Part shown: positions 5,823-13,007 of the stretch, piece by piece
Position numbering within the stretch: position 1 is the stretch's first letter
Layout: each line of letters opens with the position of its first letter
Assembly (NCBI GenBank): GCA_014379045.1
Contig: JACMMK010000505.1
Location: forward strand, 1 to 13,007
Length of the DNA stretch: 13,007 bases
Direction: 5' to 3'
Source: Burkholderiales bacterium
GTDB taxonomy: Bacteria > Pseudomonadota > Gammaproteobacteria > Burkholderiales > CAIKXV01
Notes under the pieces: model-generated
The model's database searches: none
What the model was told of the DNA's origin: nothing
Seen by the model: only the letters and a program-made list of their open reading frames with translations
Program-made: the position numbers and the translations under genes

Positions 5823-7643
5823 GTGAGCATCGCGGCAGAGGCGCCACGCGCGGCGTGGGACGACGAGTACGACGTCATCGTCCTCGGTGCCGGAGCGGGC
5901 GGCATGACGGCTGCGCTGATCGCCGCGATCGAAGGCGCACGCACCCTGCTCATCGAGAAGACCAGCCGGATCGGCGGCACGACCGCACGGTCGTCGGGCA
6001 CGGTATGGATTCCGGACAATCCCGAGCAGCGCCGCCGCGGCATCTCGGGCGACGCCGCGTCGGCGCGCACCTATCTCCAAGCGCTCGCCGGCGACCGGGC
6101 CGACGCGTCGATGATCGAGGCGTTTCTCGCCGCAGGGCCGCTGATGCTCGACTACCTCGAGCAGCACGCGCACGTTCGCTTCCGCTGCTACGAGCACGCA
6201 CCCGACTACCGGCAGGAGTTTGCCGGCGCGGCCCAGGGCGGACGTCCGCTCGAGCCGCTGCCGTTCGACGGGCGCACGCTCGGCAAGGACTTCGAACGTG
6301 TCGGCACGCCGCTGCCCGAGTTGATGTTGCTCGGTGGCATGATGGTGACGCGCGGCGAAGCGGCGCAGCTCGTGCGATCCACCCATTCGTTGAAGGCATG
6401 CATGCTCGGTGTCCGCCTGCTGCTACGCTATGGCGTCGACCGCCTGCGCTTTCGCCGCGGCACGCGGCTGGTGCTGGGCAACGCGCTCGCCGCTCGCCTG
6501 TACAGCGGCCTTCTCGGGCGCGGCGTGCCGGTGTGGTTCGACGCCGTCACAGAGGCACTCGTCGACGAAGACGACGCGATTTCCGGATTGATCGTCGAGC
6601 ACGGCGGGCAGCGTCTTCGGCTGCGTGCGCGTTGCGGAGTCATCCTCGCCGGGGGTGGCTTTCCCTCCAACGCGCTGATGCGCGAGCGCTACCTCCCGCA
6701 ACCCGTTGCGCAATACACGCCCGCAACCGAAGGATGCGTCGGCGACACGCTCGATCTTGCGCTCGACGCGGGTGCCACGCTCGGAACCGTCGGCGCAGAC
6801 AATGCACTGTGGTTCCCGAGTTCGATCACGCGACGTGCCGATGGATCGACCGCCGTCTACCCGCACATCGTGCTCGATCGTGCGAAGCCCGGGCTGGTTG
6901 CGGTGAACCGTGCCGGAAAGCGCTTCGTGAACGAGGCGGTCTCGTACCACGAGTTCGTCCGTGCGATGTATCGCTCGCAGCGGGTCGTCCAGACCATTCC
7001 CGCCCTGCTGGTCTGCGATCGGCGATTCCTCTGGAAGTATGGCCTCGGTCTGATCCGGCCGATGACACCGCGGCTGGCGCCCTACATCGACCAGGGCTAC
7101 CTGAAGATCGGGGAGACGCTGGAGGATCTCGCACGTACCGTGGACGTCGACCCCGGCGGCCTCGTCGCCACGGTGGCGCAGAACAATCGAGACGCCGCGA
7201 CCGGCGTCGACACGGAATTCGGCAAAGGCACCAGCTCGTACGATCGTGCCAACGGCGACGCCTCTCATCGCCCGAACCCGTGCATCGGACCCATCAGCGA
7301 ACCGCCGTTCTATGCCGTCGCCGTCGTACCGACGCCGCTGGGGACGAGCCTCGGCTTGCTCACCAACGCCGCCGCGCAGGTGTGCCGTGCACACGGGCAG
7401 CCGATCAGGGGCCTCTACGCCTGCGGCAATGACATGCACTCGGCGTTCGGTGGCGAGTATCCGGGTGCGGGCGCGCAGATAGGCCAGGCGATGACGTTCG
7501 CCTATCTGGCGGTCAAGGACGCCGTGGGTGCGCAGCAGAGGTCAGCACCCGTGGCCGACCCCGCGCCGGTCAATCGACGCGCACCCCAGCCGCCTTCACG
7601 ACTGGTCCCCACTTCGCGAGTTCCGAGCGGATCAGTTCGCTGA
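5823..7643 (+). CDS. FAD-dependent oxidoreductase, 3-ketosteroid dehydrogenase-like (FAD_binding_2)
   Basis: A 606-residue flavoprotein of the succinate dehydrogenase/fumarate reductase/KstD superfamily. The N terminus has the FAD ADP-binding fold 'YDVIVLGAGAGGMTAA' (16-31) with E45 at the end of the second strand, then 'IGGTTARSSGTVWIP' (50-64). The C-terminal FAD contact is 'GLYACGNDMHSAFGGEYPGAGAQIG' at about 530-554, the version seen in KstD-like proteins. The middle holds 'RLRARCGVILAGGGFPSN' and 'GKRFVNEAVSYHEF'. Relatives introduce or remove a C=C bond next to a carbonyl. No signal peptide, so it is cytoplasmic. The conserved domain ends near residue 570; the last ~35 residues are Pro/Arg-rich and about 24 of them (7570-7643) are encoded antisense to the convergent Bug gene, so the original stop may have been lost. 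Start is GTG behind a strong ribosome site. Substrate unknown. Confidence 0.9.
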   Translation: MSIAAEAPRAAWDDEYDVIVLGAGAGGMTAALIAAIEGARTLLIEKTSRIGGTTARSSGTVWIPDNPEQRRRGISGDAASARTYLQALAGDRADASMIEAFLAAGPLMLDYLEQHAHVRFRCYEHAPDYRQEFAGAAQGGRPLEPLPFDGRTLGKDFERVGTPLPELMLLGGMMVTRGEAAQLVRSTHSLKACMLGVRLLLRYGVDRLRFRRGTRLVLGNALAARLYSGLLGRGVPVWFDAVTEALVDEDDAISGLIVEHGGQRLRLRARCGVILAGGGFPSNALMRERYLPQPVAQYTPATEGCVGDTLDLALDAGATLGTVGADNALWFPSSITRRADGSTAVYPHIVLDRAKPGLVAVNRAGKRFVNEAVSYHEFVRAMYRSQRVVQTIPALLVCDRRFLWKYGLGLIRPMTPRLAPYIDQGYLKIGETLEDLARTVDVDPGGLVATVAQNNRDAATGVDTEFGKGTSSYDRANGDASHRPNPCIGPISEPPFYAVAVVPTPLGTSLGLLTNAAAQVCRAHGQPIRGLYACGNDMHSAFGGEYPGAGAQIGQAMTFAYLAVKDAVGAQQRSAPVADPAPVNRRAPQPPSRLVPTSRVPSGSVR

Positions 7644-8556
7644 ACTGCTCGGGCGTCCCGCCGGTCGGCTCGAACCCGTACTCGAGCATGCGTTTCTGCA
7701 CGTTGGGCGCGGCCACGATGCTGTTGAATGCCGCGTTCAGTCGCGCGACGATCTCGCCCGGCGTGCCGGCAGGGGCCAGCACACCGTTCCACGACGTGAC
7801 TTCATAGCCCGCGATACCCGCTTCGGCCATCGTCGGCAGCGCGGGCATCACCAGCGCGCGCTTGGCACTGGTGACGGCGATCGCCTTCAACTTGCCGCTC
7901 TTCACATGGTGCACGATCGTCGCCGGCTCGCCGAAGATCATGCCGATCTCGCCGGAGAGCAGCGCGATCGCCGCGGGTCCGCCGCCCTTGTACGGCACAT
8001 GGACGATCCGGCTGCCGGTCTTCATGTTGAACAGTTCGCCGGTCAGATGATTGATCGCGCCGTTACCGCTCGAGCCGTAGGTCAGCTGGTCGGGTCGCGC
8101 TTTCGACAGCGAGACGAGTTCCTTGACCGTGCTCACCGGAAGCGACGGGTGCACGACGAGCACCTGTGGAACCGACGAGAGCCAGATGATCGGTGCGAAA
8201 TCCGAGTCCTTGAAAGGCAGCTTGCTGTAGATGTGCGGGTTGATCGTATGCGTGCCCGAGTAGGCAAAGGCGATCGTGTAGCCGTCTGCGGGTGAGCGTG
8301 CCATCAGCTCCGCGCCGATGTTGCCGGCCGCGCCGCCGCGATTGTCGATGATGACCTGCTGCTTCAACGCGTCGGCAAGATAGGGGCTGAGCATGCGCGA
8401 AAGTACATCGGCACCGCCGCCGGGTGGCCAGGGCACGATCCAGCGCACCGGTTTTTCTGGGTAGACGCCTTGGGCGAGGACGGCAGCAGGCAACAGCGCC
8501 GTGCACATGATGGCAGCCAGGGAACCAAGACCATGAACGCGTCGCGTGGGGGACAT
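7570..8556 (-). CDS. Bug-family (TctC-like) periplasmic solute-binding receptor 2
   Basis: A 328-residue Bug receptor. It has an N-terminal signal peptide with arginines at 5-6, a hydrophobic stretch 10-27 and a likely cleavage 'AVLA|QGVYP' after A28. The ligand loop keeps the family form P44-P-P... in 'VPWPPGGGADVLSR' (41-54). Other landmarks are 'DNRGGAAGNIGAEL', 'PADGYTIAFAYSG', 'YGSSGNGAINHLTGELF', 'VPYKGGGPAAIALLSGE' and 'LPTMAEAGIAGYEVTSWNG'. ATG 8556 is preceded by AGGAG (8564-8568) at 7-nt spacing. It is the last gene of the five-gene minus-strand operon, 14 bp after the PRISE-like reductase stop. Its 3' end overlaps the convergent flavoprotein gene by 74 nt, leaving no room for a conventional terminator. 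The ligand is probably an organic acid related to the operon's substrate. Confidence 0.94.
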   Translation of the reverse strand: MSPTRRVHGLGSLAAIMCTALLPAAVLAQGVYPEKPVRWIVPWPPGGGADVLSRMLSPYLADALKQQVIIDNRGGAAGNIGAELMARSPADGYTIAFAYSGTHTINPHIYSKLPFKDSDFAPIIWLSSVPQVLVVHPSLPVSTVKELVSLSKARPDQLTYGSSGNGAINHLTGELFNMKTGSRIVHVPYKGGGPAAIALLSGEIGMIFGEPATIVHHVKSGKLKAIAVTSAKRALVMPALPTMAEAGIAGYEVTSWNGVLAPAGTPGEIVARLNAAFNSIVAAPNVQKRMLEYGFEPTGGTPEQFSELIRSELAKWGPVVKAAGVRVD

Positions 8557-8570
8557 AGCGTTTCTCCTGC

Positions 8571-9623
8571 CTAGGGCACGATGGATTGCGCTCGCAACCG
8601 ATCGAATACCGACTCGAATGCGGCGGCGGTGTCGACGGACTCGGCGAAGCCGTCCCGTCTTGCCTTCGTCATGGCCGACACGATGTCCCATTCGGCCCTG
8701 ACCACGTAATTGCCGTACGGCCAGAGCACCAGCTCGTCGAGCTGCGCCGGGATTAAGCCGCTCCGGTGCACGATCGACTGCCATAGCGGCTTCTTCGTCG
8801 CCATGAACGTCGCGAGGTCGAAGGGTCGCGGCTGGCCCAGCGGCAGATCGAAGTAGCGCGCGAACCGCGGCCAGAGTTCTGCCCACGCCGGTGCGTCCCC
8901 ATTGACGACGTTGTACGCCTGGTTCGCGCAGCGCGGATCGGTCGCCATCCAGGTCACCGCCCGTGCCAGTAGCGGCAGCGACGTGAACACGGTGCGCGCG
9001 GCGTAACTGCGCTGCGTCCCGGGAAAGTCGAACGGCAACCCCAGCTCACGCATGATCGTCGCGTAGACTGCGAGCAACAGCGCGAAGCTGCGCGGCTCGT
9101 CGCTGCCCGCATCGAGGAAGGTATGCGGGCGGGCGATGCTGAAGCGCCAGCGCGCGGTTCGGCTGCGCGCGCGTACGAGGTCTTCCTGCGCGAAGTAATA
9201 GGTGCCGCCGGCGCCGCGCGGACTGTCTTCGGTGAGTGGCGAGGGCACCGGGCCGAGATGATGGCCGTAGTACTTGGTGCCGTGCACGAGGTTGACATGG
9301 GCGAGCTGCGGTGCCTGCACAGCGAGCGCATCGAGCAGGTTGGTGAGCATCTCGCCGTTGATCTCGGTGGATTCGAACGCGCCCTCGGGATGATCGAAGC
9401 GTGCGCAGTAGAACAGATGCGTGACGGCGTCCAGACCCACGAGGCGGCTTCGGCATGCGCTGGCACTTGCGAGGTCCACCTCGACGAACGGAAACGAAGC
9501 GCCGGTCGGCGCGCGCCTGCACAAACCCACAACCGTCCACCCGCTGGTCGCAAGATGGTGCGCCACCCGACTGCCGATCAGGCCGGTCGCACCGGCGACG
9601 AGCGCATGACGAGGCCCGGTCAT
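8571..9623 (-). CDS. NAD(P)-dependent SDR of PRISE type (progesterone 5-beta-reductase/iridoid synthase-like)
   Basis: A 350-residue atypical extended SDR. The Rossmann motif is G11-ATGLIG17. The active-site signatures match the PRISE family: K117 in 'LVHGTKYYGHHLGP' and the Tyr pair Y142-Y143 in 'TYYFAQEDLV', followed by 'WRFSIARPHTFL' (159-170). The C-terminal substrate lid includes 'QAYNVVNGDAPAWAELWPRFARYF'. Plant and bacterial PRISE enzymes reduce the C=C bond of enones with NAD(P)H, so this protein may saturate an unsaturated ketone or aldehyde made by one of the flavoproteins here. That role is inference. Its ATG at 9623 overlaps the upstream stop as ATGA (9620-9623), a sign of translational coupling, and the stop lies 14 bp before the Bug 2 start. 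Epimerase or dehydrogenase activity on another substrate is the alternative. Confidence 0.88.
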   Translation of the reverse strand: MTGPRHALVAGATGLIGSRVAHHLATSGWTVVGLCRRAPTGASFPFVEVDLASASACRSRLVGLDAVTHLFYCARFDHPEGAFESTEINGEMLTNLLDALAVQAPQLAHVNLVHGTKYYGHHLGPVPSPLTEDSPRGAGGTYYFAQEDLVRARSRTARWRFSIARPHTFLDAGSDEPRSFALLLAVYATIMRELGLPFDFPGTQRSYAARTVFTSLPLLARAVTWMATDPRCANQAYNVVNGDAPAWAELWPRFARYFDLPLGQPRPFDLATFMATKKPLWQSIVHRSGLIPAQLDELVLWPYGNYVVRAEWDIVSAMTKARRDGFAESVDTAAAFESVFDRLRAQSIVP

Positions 9624-10132
9624 CGGTGCGGCGCGTCGAACGTCACCGGGCGGTAGAGCGCGCAGTCCGTCCGGCGCGCCACCTGCACGCCCTCGGCGTC
9701 ACTGCACACGGCGATGAGCCGATACGGCGTCGACTCGTCGATCCCCGCAGCCGTCAGGCAGATCCATGCAGCGCCGGCGCCGGGTGCATCGGGGGTGCCG
9801 CGGTCTGCGACGAGCATCACCGAACCGGCGCCAACCCCAGGCGCGAAGTCGAGACCCGCAAACAGGTTGCGACGATAGAAGCGCGGGTCGATCCATTCGC
9901 GCCACTCGCCCATGCCGCGTACCGAGAGGTAATACGGATCGCGGAAGACGTCGGGCGACGTCACCGAGTACATCGCGAGCGAGGGCGGCGCGTCTGCCGA
10001 AAGGGTGCCGAAACGCTGCGCCGAAGAGATCCCTGGTACCGTGCGCATGAGCGCGAGGTGCTCCAGATACCACGCGTCCCACGCGCTCGCGCGTGCCGGG
10101 TCCGTGATGCCGCTCTGGCTCATGAAGATCAT
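9620..10132 (-). CDS. Small ferredoxin-fold (dimeric alpha-beta barrel / EthD-like) protein
   Basis: A 170-residue soluble protein I recognise only at fold level. The N-terminal part 'ASAWDAWYLEHLALMRTVPGISSAQRF' (15-41) has the W..H..(L/M)..VPG....RF pattern of EthD-like and related alpha-beta barrel proteins. A second half-domain runs from about residue 105 ('VMLVAD') to the end, where 'RTDCALYRPV' could be the final strand, so the protein may hold two ferredoxin-like repeats. Such proteins are often small accessory or isomerase-like enzymes in catabolic operons. ATG 10132 follows GGGAGG (10137-10142) at 4-nt spacing; ATG 10123 is a possible but poorer start. It lies 72 bp after the TcuA-like gene stop and overlaps the PRISE-like start by 4 nt (ATGA). 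No catalytic residue can be assigned with confidence. Confidence 0.8.
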   Translation of the reverse strand: MIFMSQSGITDPARASAWDAWYLEHLALMRTVPGISSAQRFGTLSADAPPSLAMYSVTSPDVFRDPYYLSVRGMGEWREWIDPRFYRRNLFAGLDFAPGVGAGSVMLVADRGTPDAPGAGAAWICLTAAGIDESTPYRLIAVCSDAEGVQVARRTDCALYRPVTFDAPHR

Positions 10133-10204
10133 CGCGCCTCCCAGGCAAGCGTTTCGCTCGCGAGAACCGAGATCGACCGCGTGAACGGCGTCGGCCGCAT
10201 CCGA

Positions 10205-11623
10205 CTACTGCAGTGGAACCCGCTGGGTCAGCCGCGCCGCAAGGTCCTCGGCCGCACGCAAACCGAACGACACACTCTTGATCAAGCCGCCGACATAACC
10301 GCCGCCGCTACCGCCCTCGAGACCGCCGGTCGTGGCGCCGACGGCATACAGACCGTCGATCGGACGCCCCGAATCGGTCACGACGCGACCGTGCTCGTCG
10401 GCGTGGATACCGCCGAACGTATAGGTCATGCCGGCGCAGATCGGCACCGCGTAGAACGGCCCGGTCGAGATCGGCATCGGCGCGATGGGCGCCGCACTTC
10501 GGCGCGGATTCAGCGTATCGAGCGCGCCATTCGCGAGTGCGGCGTTGTAGGCACCGATGGTGAGTTCGAGCCGCTCTGCGGGAAGACCGGTCGTCGACGC
10601 GAGTTCCTGCAGCGTTGCAGCGCGCACGATCGTACCGCCCGCCTTCTCGAGGTTCGGATTCGCCGGGATGCGTGCCGCCTTGCCGGGCCCTTCCCACACC
10701 GCATGATCGAAGATCGCCCACGTCGCGAGCGGATCGGCCGAGCGCGCGATCGTGTTGGCGACGAACACCCCGCCCCGCCCTTCGTCGACGAAGCGCTCGC
10801 CGGCTGCGTTCACGACGATTCCGACAGTGCCGAGTTCGTCGAGTTGCGGGTACGGCCACACCTTGTCGTTGCTGAACGAGTCGCGCGAGAGCATGTGGCC
10901 GTAGAAGTAGCTCAACTCGGAGAGGCGCCCGCCCACGCCCTTCGCCATGCGCAGGCCGTCGCCGCGACCGGTGCCCGCACCGCGCTGCATCACACGCGCC
11001 GAATCGATCGCCATGTACTCGCGCACCATCTGTGCGTTGCCCTGGAACCCGCCGTCGGCGAGTACCACCGCCTTCGCGCGCAACTGATGTGCGCCCTGCG
11101 CGTCCTTCGCTTCCAGGCCGACACAACGACCCTGCACTTCCATCAGCGCGACACCCGTCATCCGCAACACGCGTCCACCGCGTCGCTCGAGGTTGGCGGT
11201 GAGTTGCCGCAGCGTCACGTCCGGACCGCGCCCTTTCCAGTCGAGCCCTGCCACGATCGGTCGTGGCGGCGCGAGCACATGCTGCTGCCAGACGATACTG
11301 CCGACCCGGATGAACTTCGCGCCCTCGTCGCGCAGCCAGTCGACTGCGCGTCCTGCGGTGTTCGCGAGCGCTTTCGCCAGCACCGGGTCGGCCTTGCCCT
11401 CGGTCGCGCCCTCGATGACCTCGACCAGCTGCTCCGGCGACTCCTTCACGTTGTGGCAGGCGATGTGGAGGACGCCGCCCGAATAGCGCGAATTGCACGC
11501 ATACCGCTCATCGGTGCCCTGTTCCAGCAGCGCGACCGTTAGCCCCTGCTGCGCGGCCCGGTTCGCCGCGGTCAGCCCCGCGATACCGCCACCCATGACG
11601 ACCACGTCGAATTCATCGTTCAT
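10205..11623 (-). CDS. FAD-dependent oxidoreductase, TcuA (tricarballylate dehydrogenase)-like
   Basis: A 472-residue FAD_binding_2 flavoprotein. The dinucleotide fold is 'FDVVVMGGGIAGLTAANRAA' (5-24) with E34 at the second strand end, followed by 'NSRYSGGVLHIA' (44-55), the form seen in tricarballylate dehydrogenase TcuA. A middle strand 'KAVVLADGGFQGN' and 'AAGERFVDEGRGG' are typical, and the C terminus has 'GLYAVGATTGGLEGGSGGGYVGGLIKS', which contacts FAD. TcuA oxidises tricarballylate to cis-aconitate. This protein probably dehydrogenates an analogous saturated acid or ketone at the membrane or in the cytoplasm; the exact substrate is inference. It starts at ATG 11623, 70 bp after the Bug 3 stop, with only a weak ribosome site, so it may be translated less than its neighbours. 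The C terminus 'LTQRVPLQ' looks normal. TcuB and TcuC are absent. Confidence 0.9.
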   Translation of the reverse strand: MNDEFDVVVMGGGIAGLTAANRAAQQGLTVALLEQGTDERYACNSRYSGGVLHIACHNVKESPEQLVEVIEGATEGKADPVLAKALANTAGRAVDWLRDEGAKFIRVGSIVWQQHVLAPPRPIVAGLDWKGRGPDVTLRQLTANLERRGGRVLRMTGVALMEVQGRCVGLEAKDAQGAHQLRAKAVVLADGGFQGNAQMVREYMAIDSARVMQRGAGTGRGDGLRMAKGVGGRLSELSYFYGHMLSRDSFSNDKVWPYPQLDELGTVGIVVNAAGERFVDEGRGGVFVANTIARSADPLATWAIFDHAVWEGPGKAARIPANPNLEKAGGTIVRAATLQELASTTGLPAERLELTIGAYNAALANGALDTLNPRRSAAPIAPMPISTGPFYAVPICAGMTYTFGGIHADEHGRVVTDSGRPIDGLYAVGATTGGLEGGSGGGYVGGLIKSVSFGLRAAEDLAARLTQRVPLQ

Positions 11624-11693
11624 CGGTTCTGCACTCGTTGAGGTGTGGGTTCGTCGACCGCCGGCGCGAACGCGCGCAGAAATCGAGGGTCGC

Positions 11694-12656
11694 TCAGTTG
11701 GCGGTGATGCCGGTCTCTCTCACCACGCGCGACCACGTGCTGAGCTCCGACTTGATGAACTCCGCGAACTGTTGCGGCGAACTGCCCACCGACTCCGCGC
11801 CGAAGGCCGCCAGGCGCTCGGTCATGCCGGGCGTGGCGAGCGTGGCGACGATCGCCTGATGGATGCGGTTCACCACCGACGACGCAGTGCCTGCCGGCAC
11901 CATCGCGCCGTTCCATTCGATCGCTTCGTAGCCGGGCACCCCTGACTCGGCGACGGTCGGAACATCGGGCAGCGTCTTGCTGCGCTGTGCCCTCGACACC
12001 GCGAGTGCGCGCAGGCGCCCCGCCTGGATGTACTGCAGCGCAGACGGAATCGTCGCGAACAACATCGCGGTTTCATTGCCGAGCAGCGACACCACCGCGG
12101 GCCCGCCGCCCTTGTAGGGGATATGGACGAAGTTGGCGCCCGTGCGCTGCATGAACAGCGCCATCGCCAGGTGATTCGCACTCGCGTTGCCGGCCGAGCC
12201 GAAGTTCAACTCTCCCGGCTTCGCCTTGGCCAGTCCGATCAGATCCTTGACCGACTTCGCGGGAATCGACGGATGCACCGAGAGCACCAGGCTCACCACC
12301 GAGATCTGACTGACCGGAATGAGGTCCTTCTCGGCGTCGAACGGCATCGGCTTGATCATGCTCGGATTCGCGCCGTAGGCGATGTTCGAGATGCCCCACG
12401 TGTAGCCGTCCGGCGCAGACTTCGCGGCAAGATCGAGCCCGATCGTCGACGTACCGCCCGGACGATTGTCGACGACGATCGTCTGGCCCAACTCTTCGCC
12501 GAGCCGCGGGGCGATCGTGCGGATGACGACGTCGGTCGAGCCCCCGGGCGCGTAGGGCACGATGATGCGGATCGGCTTCGCCGGGTAGCCCTGCGCCAGG
12601 CAAACGGTGGGCAGCACGATGATGGCCAGCAGACACCGACTAATGCGCACTCTCAT
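11694..12656 (-). CDS. Bug-family (TctC-like) periplasmic solute-binding receptor 3
   Basis: A 320-residue Bug receptor and the first gene of the five-gene minus-strand operon. The signal peptide is short and clean: basic 'MRVRISR', hydrophobic 8-20, likely cleavage 'VCLA|QGYPAKP' after A21. The ligand loop is the standard 'VPYAPGGSTDVVIR' (33-46). Other landmarks are 'DNRPGGTSTIGLDL', 'APDGYTWGISNIA', 'FGSAGNASANHLAMALF', 'IPYKGGGPAVVSLLGNE' and 'LPDVPTVAESGVPGYE'. ATG 12656 is preceded by AGGAGGAGG (12661-12669), which fixes it over longer in-frame starts such as 12881. Together with Bug 2, it flanks the three enzyme genes. The two proteins share only the family pattern, so they may bind different ligands, for example substrate and a related acid. 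Confidence 0.94.
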   Translation of the reverse strand: MRVRISRCLLAIIVLPTVCLAQGYPAKPIRIIVPYAPGGSTDVVIRTIAPRLGEELGQTIVVDNRPGGTSTIGLDLAAKSAPDGYTWGISNIAYGANPSMIKPMPFDAEKDLIPVSQISVVSLVLSVHPSIPAKSVKDLIGLAKAKPGELNFGSAGNASANHLAMALFMQRTGANFVHIPYKGGGPAVVSLLGNETAMLFATIPSALQYIQAGRLRALAVSRAQRSKTLPDVPTVAESGVPGYEAIEWNGAMVPAGTASSVVNRIHQAIVATLATPGMTERLAAFGAESVGSSPQQFAEFIKSELSTWSRVVRETGITAN

Positions 12657-12660
12657 CAGC

Positions 12661-12669
12661 CCTCCTCCT
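12661..12669 (-). promoter_or_regulatory. Tandem ribosome binding site of Bug 3
   Basis: AGGAGGAGG on the minus strand gives two overlapping perfect Shine-Dalgarno sequences, 4 and 7 nt before ATG 12656. It decides this start and suggests strong translation of the receptor. Confidence 0.8.
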
Positions 12670-12876
12670 GTTGTTGCGCCTTGGACCGTCTGTGAGGCCC
12701 TGCGCTGCGTCCCGCGTCCAGTGATTGCGTGCGGTGCACGGTCGACCCGCAACGTCGCGTCACAGGGGTCGTCGCCCCACGCTCGACCCCACCACTTTCC
12801 CTGCGCTCCTCCGGCTCGACCCTGTGCGCTCCCGAAACGTCGATGTCTGCTAGGAATTCGCGTGGCTGCCGAATGT

Positions 12877-12892
12877 TGCAAAAGTCTATCCT
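12877..12892 (-). promoter_or_regulatory. Possible sigma-54 promoter of the Bug 3 operon
   Basis: On the minus strand this reads AGGATAGACTTTTGCA. The GG (12890-12891) and GC (12878-12879) dinucleotides are exactly 10 nt apart, as sigma-54 requires, and the -12 element TTGCA is perfect. The -24 element (AGGATAG against TGGCACG) is only partly conserved. It would start transcription about 210 nt before Bug 3. No convincing sigma-70 pair was found in the same stretch. Chance matches of this quality do occur. Confidence 0.25.
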
Positions 12893-12922
12893 ATCGCGAG
12901 TCCCGGCGGGGCGGTCCGCTCG

Positions 12923-12935
12923 AACGAACTTCGTT
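12923..12935. repeat. Perfect 13-bp inverted repeat, candidate operator
   Basis: AACGAA-C-TTCGTT is a perfect inverted repeat with a one-base centre. It lies about 60 bp upstream of the start site predicted from the possible sigma-54 promoter and outside any coding sequence. It could bind a dimeric regulator of this operon or of a divergent gene beyond the window edge. No second copy was seen in the window. Confidence 0.35.
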
Positions 12936-13007
12936 TCACGATCTGCCCGTGCCACGCTTCGAGCGCGGGTAGCGTGCTGCGCCAGTCGTGGGAAAAGCGG
13001 GCATCGA

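Larger units (their letters stand above)
12657..13007. other. Non-coding upstream region of the Bug 3 operon
   Basis: About 350 bp without a credible gene. Open frames here on either strand have no recognisable motif and Arg/Pro/Ser-rich compositions typical of noise in GC-rich DNA. The stretch holds the Bug 3 ribosome site next to the start codon, a less GC-rich patch near 12870-12900 with a possible sigma-54 promoter, and an inverted repeat at 12923-12935. A divergent gene could begin to the right of the window. Confidence 0.6.

Noticed and set aside
5855..7432. A 525-codon plus-strand frame inside the flavoprotein gene
   Set aside because: Its product is dominated by Arg and Ala and lacks any fold motif, while the overlapping frame has a complete FAD-binding protein.
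9455..11542. A 695-codon open frame on the plus strand
   Set aside because: It runs antisense across four well-supported minus-strand genes and its product is Arg/His/Ala-rich without motifs. It is a GC-driven shadow.
1..13007. CRISPR arrays, tRNA or rRNA genes, insertion sequences, toxin-antitoxin or phage-defence genes
   Set aside because: I saw no regularly spaced repeats, no tRNA-like cloverleaf or rRNA segments, no transposase motifs and no defence domains in any supported gene.

Overview
The window is GC-rich DNA with the gene style of a betaproteobacterium of the order Burkholderiales. The main clue is three separate Bug-type (TctC-like) periplasmic solute receptors in 13 kb, a family hugely expanded in Bordetella, Cupriavidus and relatives. 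They sit among oxidoreductases and small catabolic enzymes. I see no rRNA, tRNA, CRISPR array, transposase or phage gene. The species assignment is inference only.

Layout. (1) Positions 1-3745, plus strand: the 3' part of an MmgE/PrpD-family gene, a sugar phosphate isomerase/epimerase-like TIM barrel, a Bug receptor, and a sugar-binding-protein-like protein that lacks a signal peptide. A 12-bp perfect palindrome resembling a TetR-family operator lies just before the Bug gene. (2) Positions 3798-4325, minus strand: a lone GNAT acetyltransferase of visibly lower GC, probably unrelated to its neighbours. (3) Positions 4368-5611, minus strand: a short operon of a carboxymuconolactone decarboxylase-like protein followed by an SDR whose catalytic tetrad is altered. 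(4) Positions 5612-5822: a divergent promoter region. (5) Positions 5823-7643, plus strand: a ketosteroid-dehydrogenase-like flavoprotein whose 3' end overlaps the convergent gene by 74 nt. (6) Positions 7570-12656, minus strand: a compact five-gene operon in the order Bug receptor, FAD-dependent (TcuA-like) dehydrogenase, small ferredoxin-fold protein, PRISE-like enone reductase, second Bug receptor. It is preceded by about 350 bp of non-coding DNA with a possible sigma-54 promoter and an inverted repeat.

Working model (inference). The window encodes uptake or sensing and breakdown of one or more carboxylated, probably cyclic, organic compounds. The Bug receptors would bind the substrates in the periplasm. 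The flavoproteins would put in C=C bonds, and the PRISE-like protein and SDR would reduce enones or interconvert alcohols and ketones. The MmgE/PrpD, TIM-barrel and decarboxylase-like proteins would handle hydration/dehydration, isomerisation and ring or acid steps. No TctA/TctB membrane subunits, no CoA ligase and no regulator gene lie in the window, so the substrate cannot be named from sequence alone.
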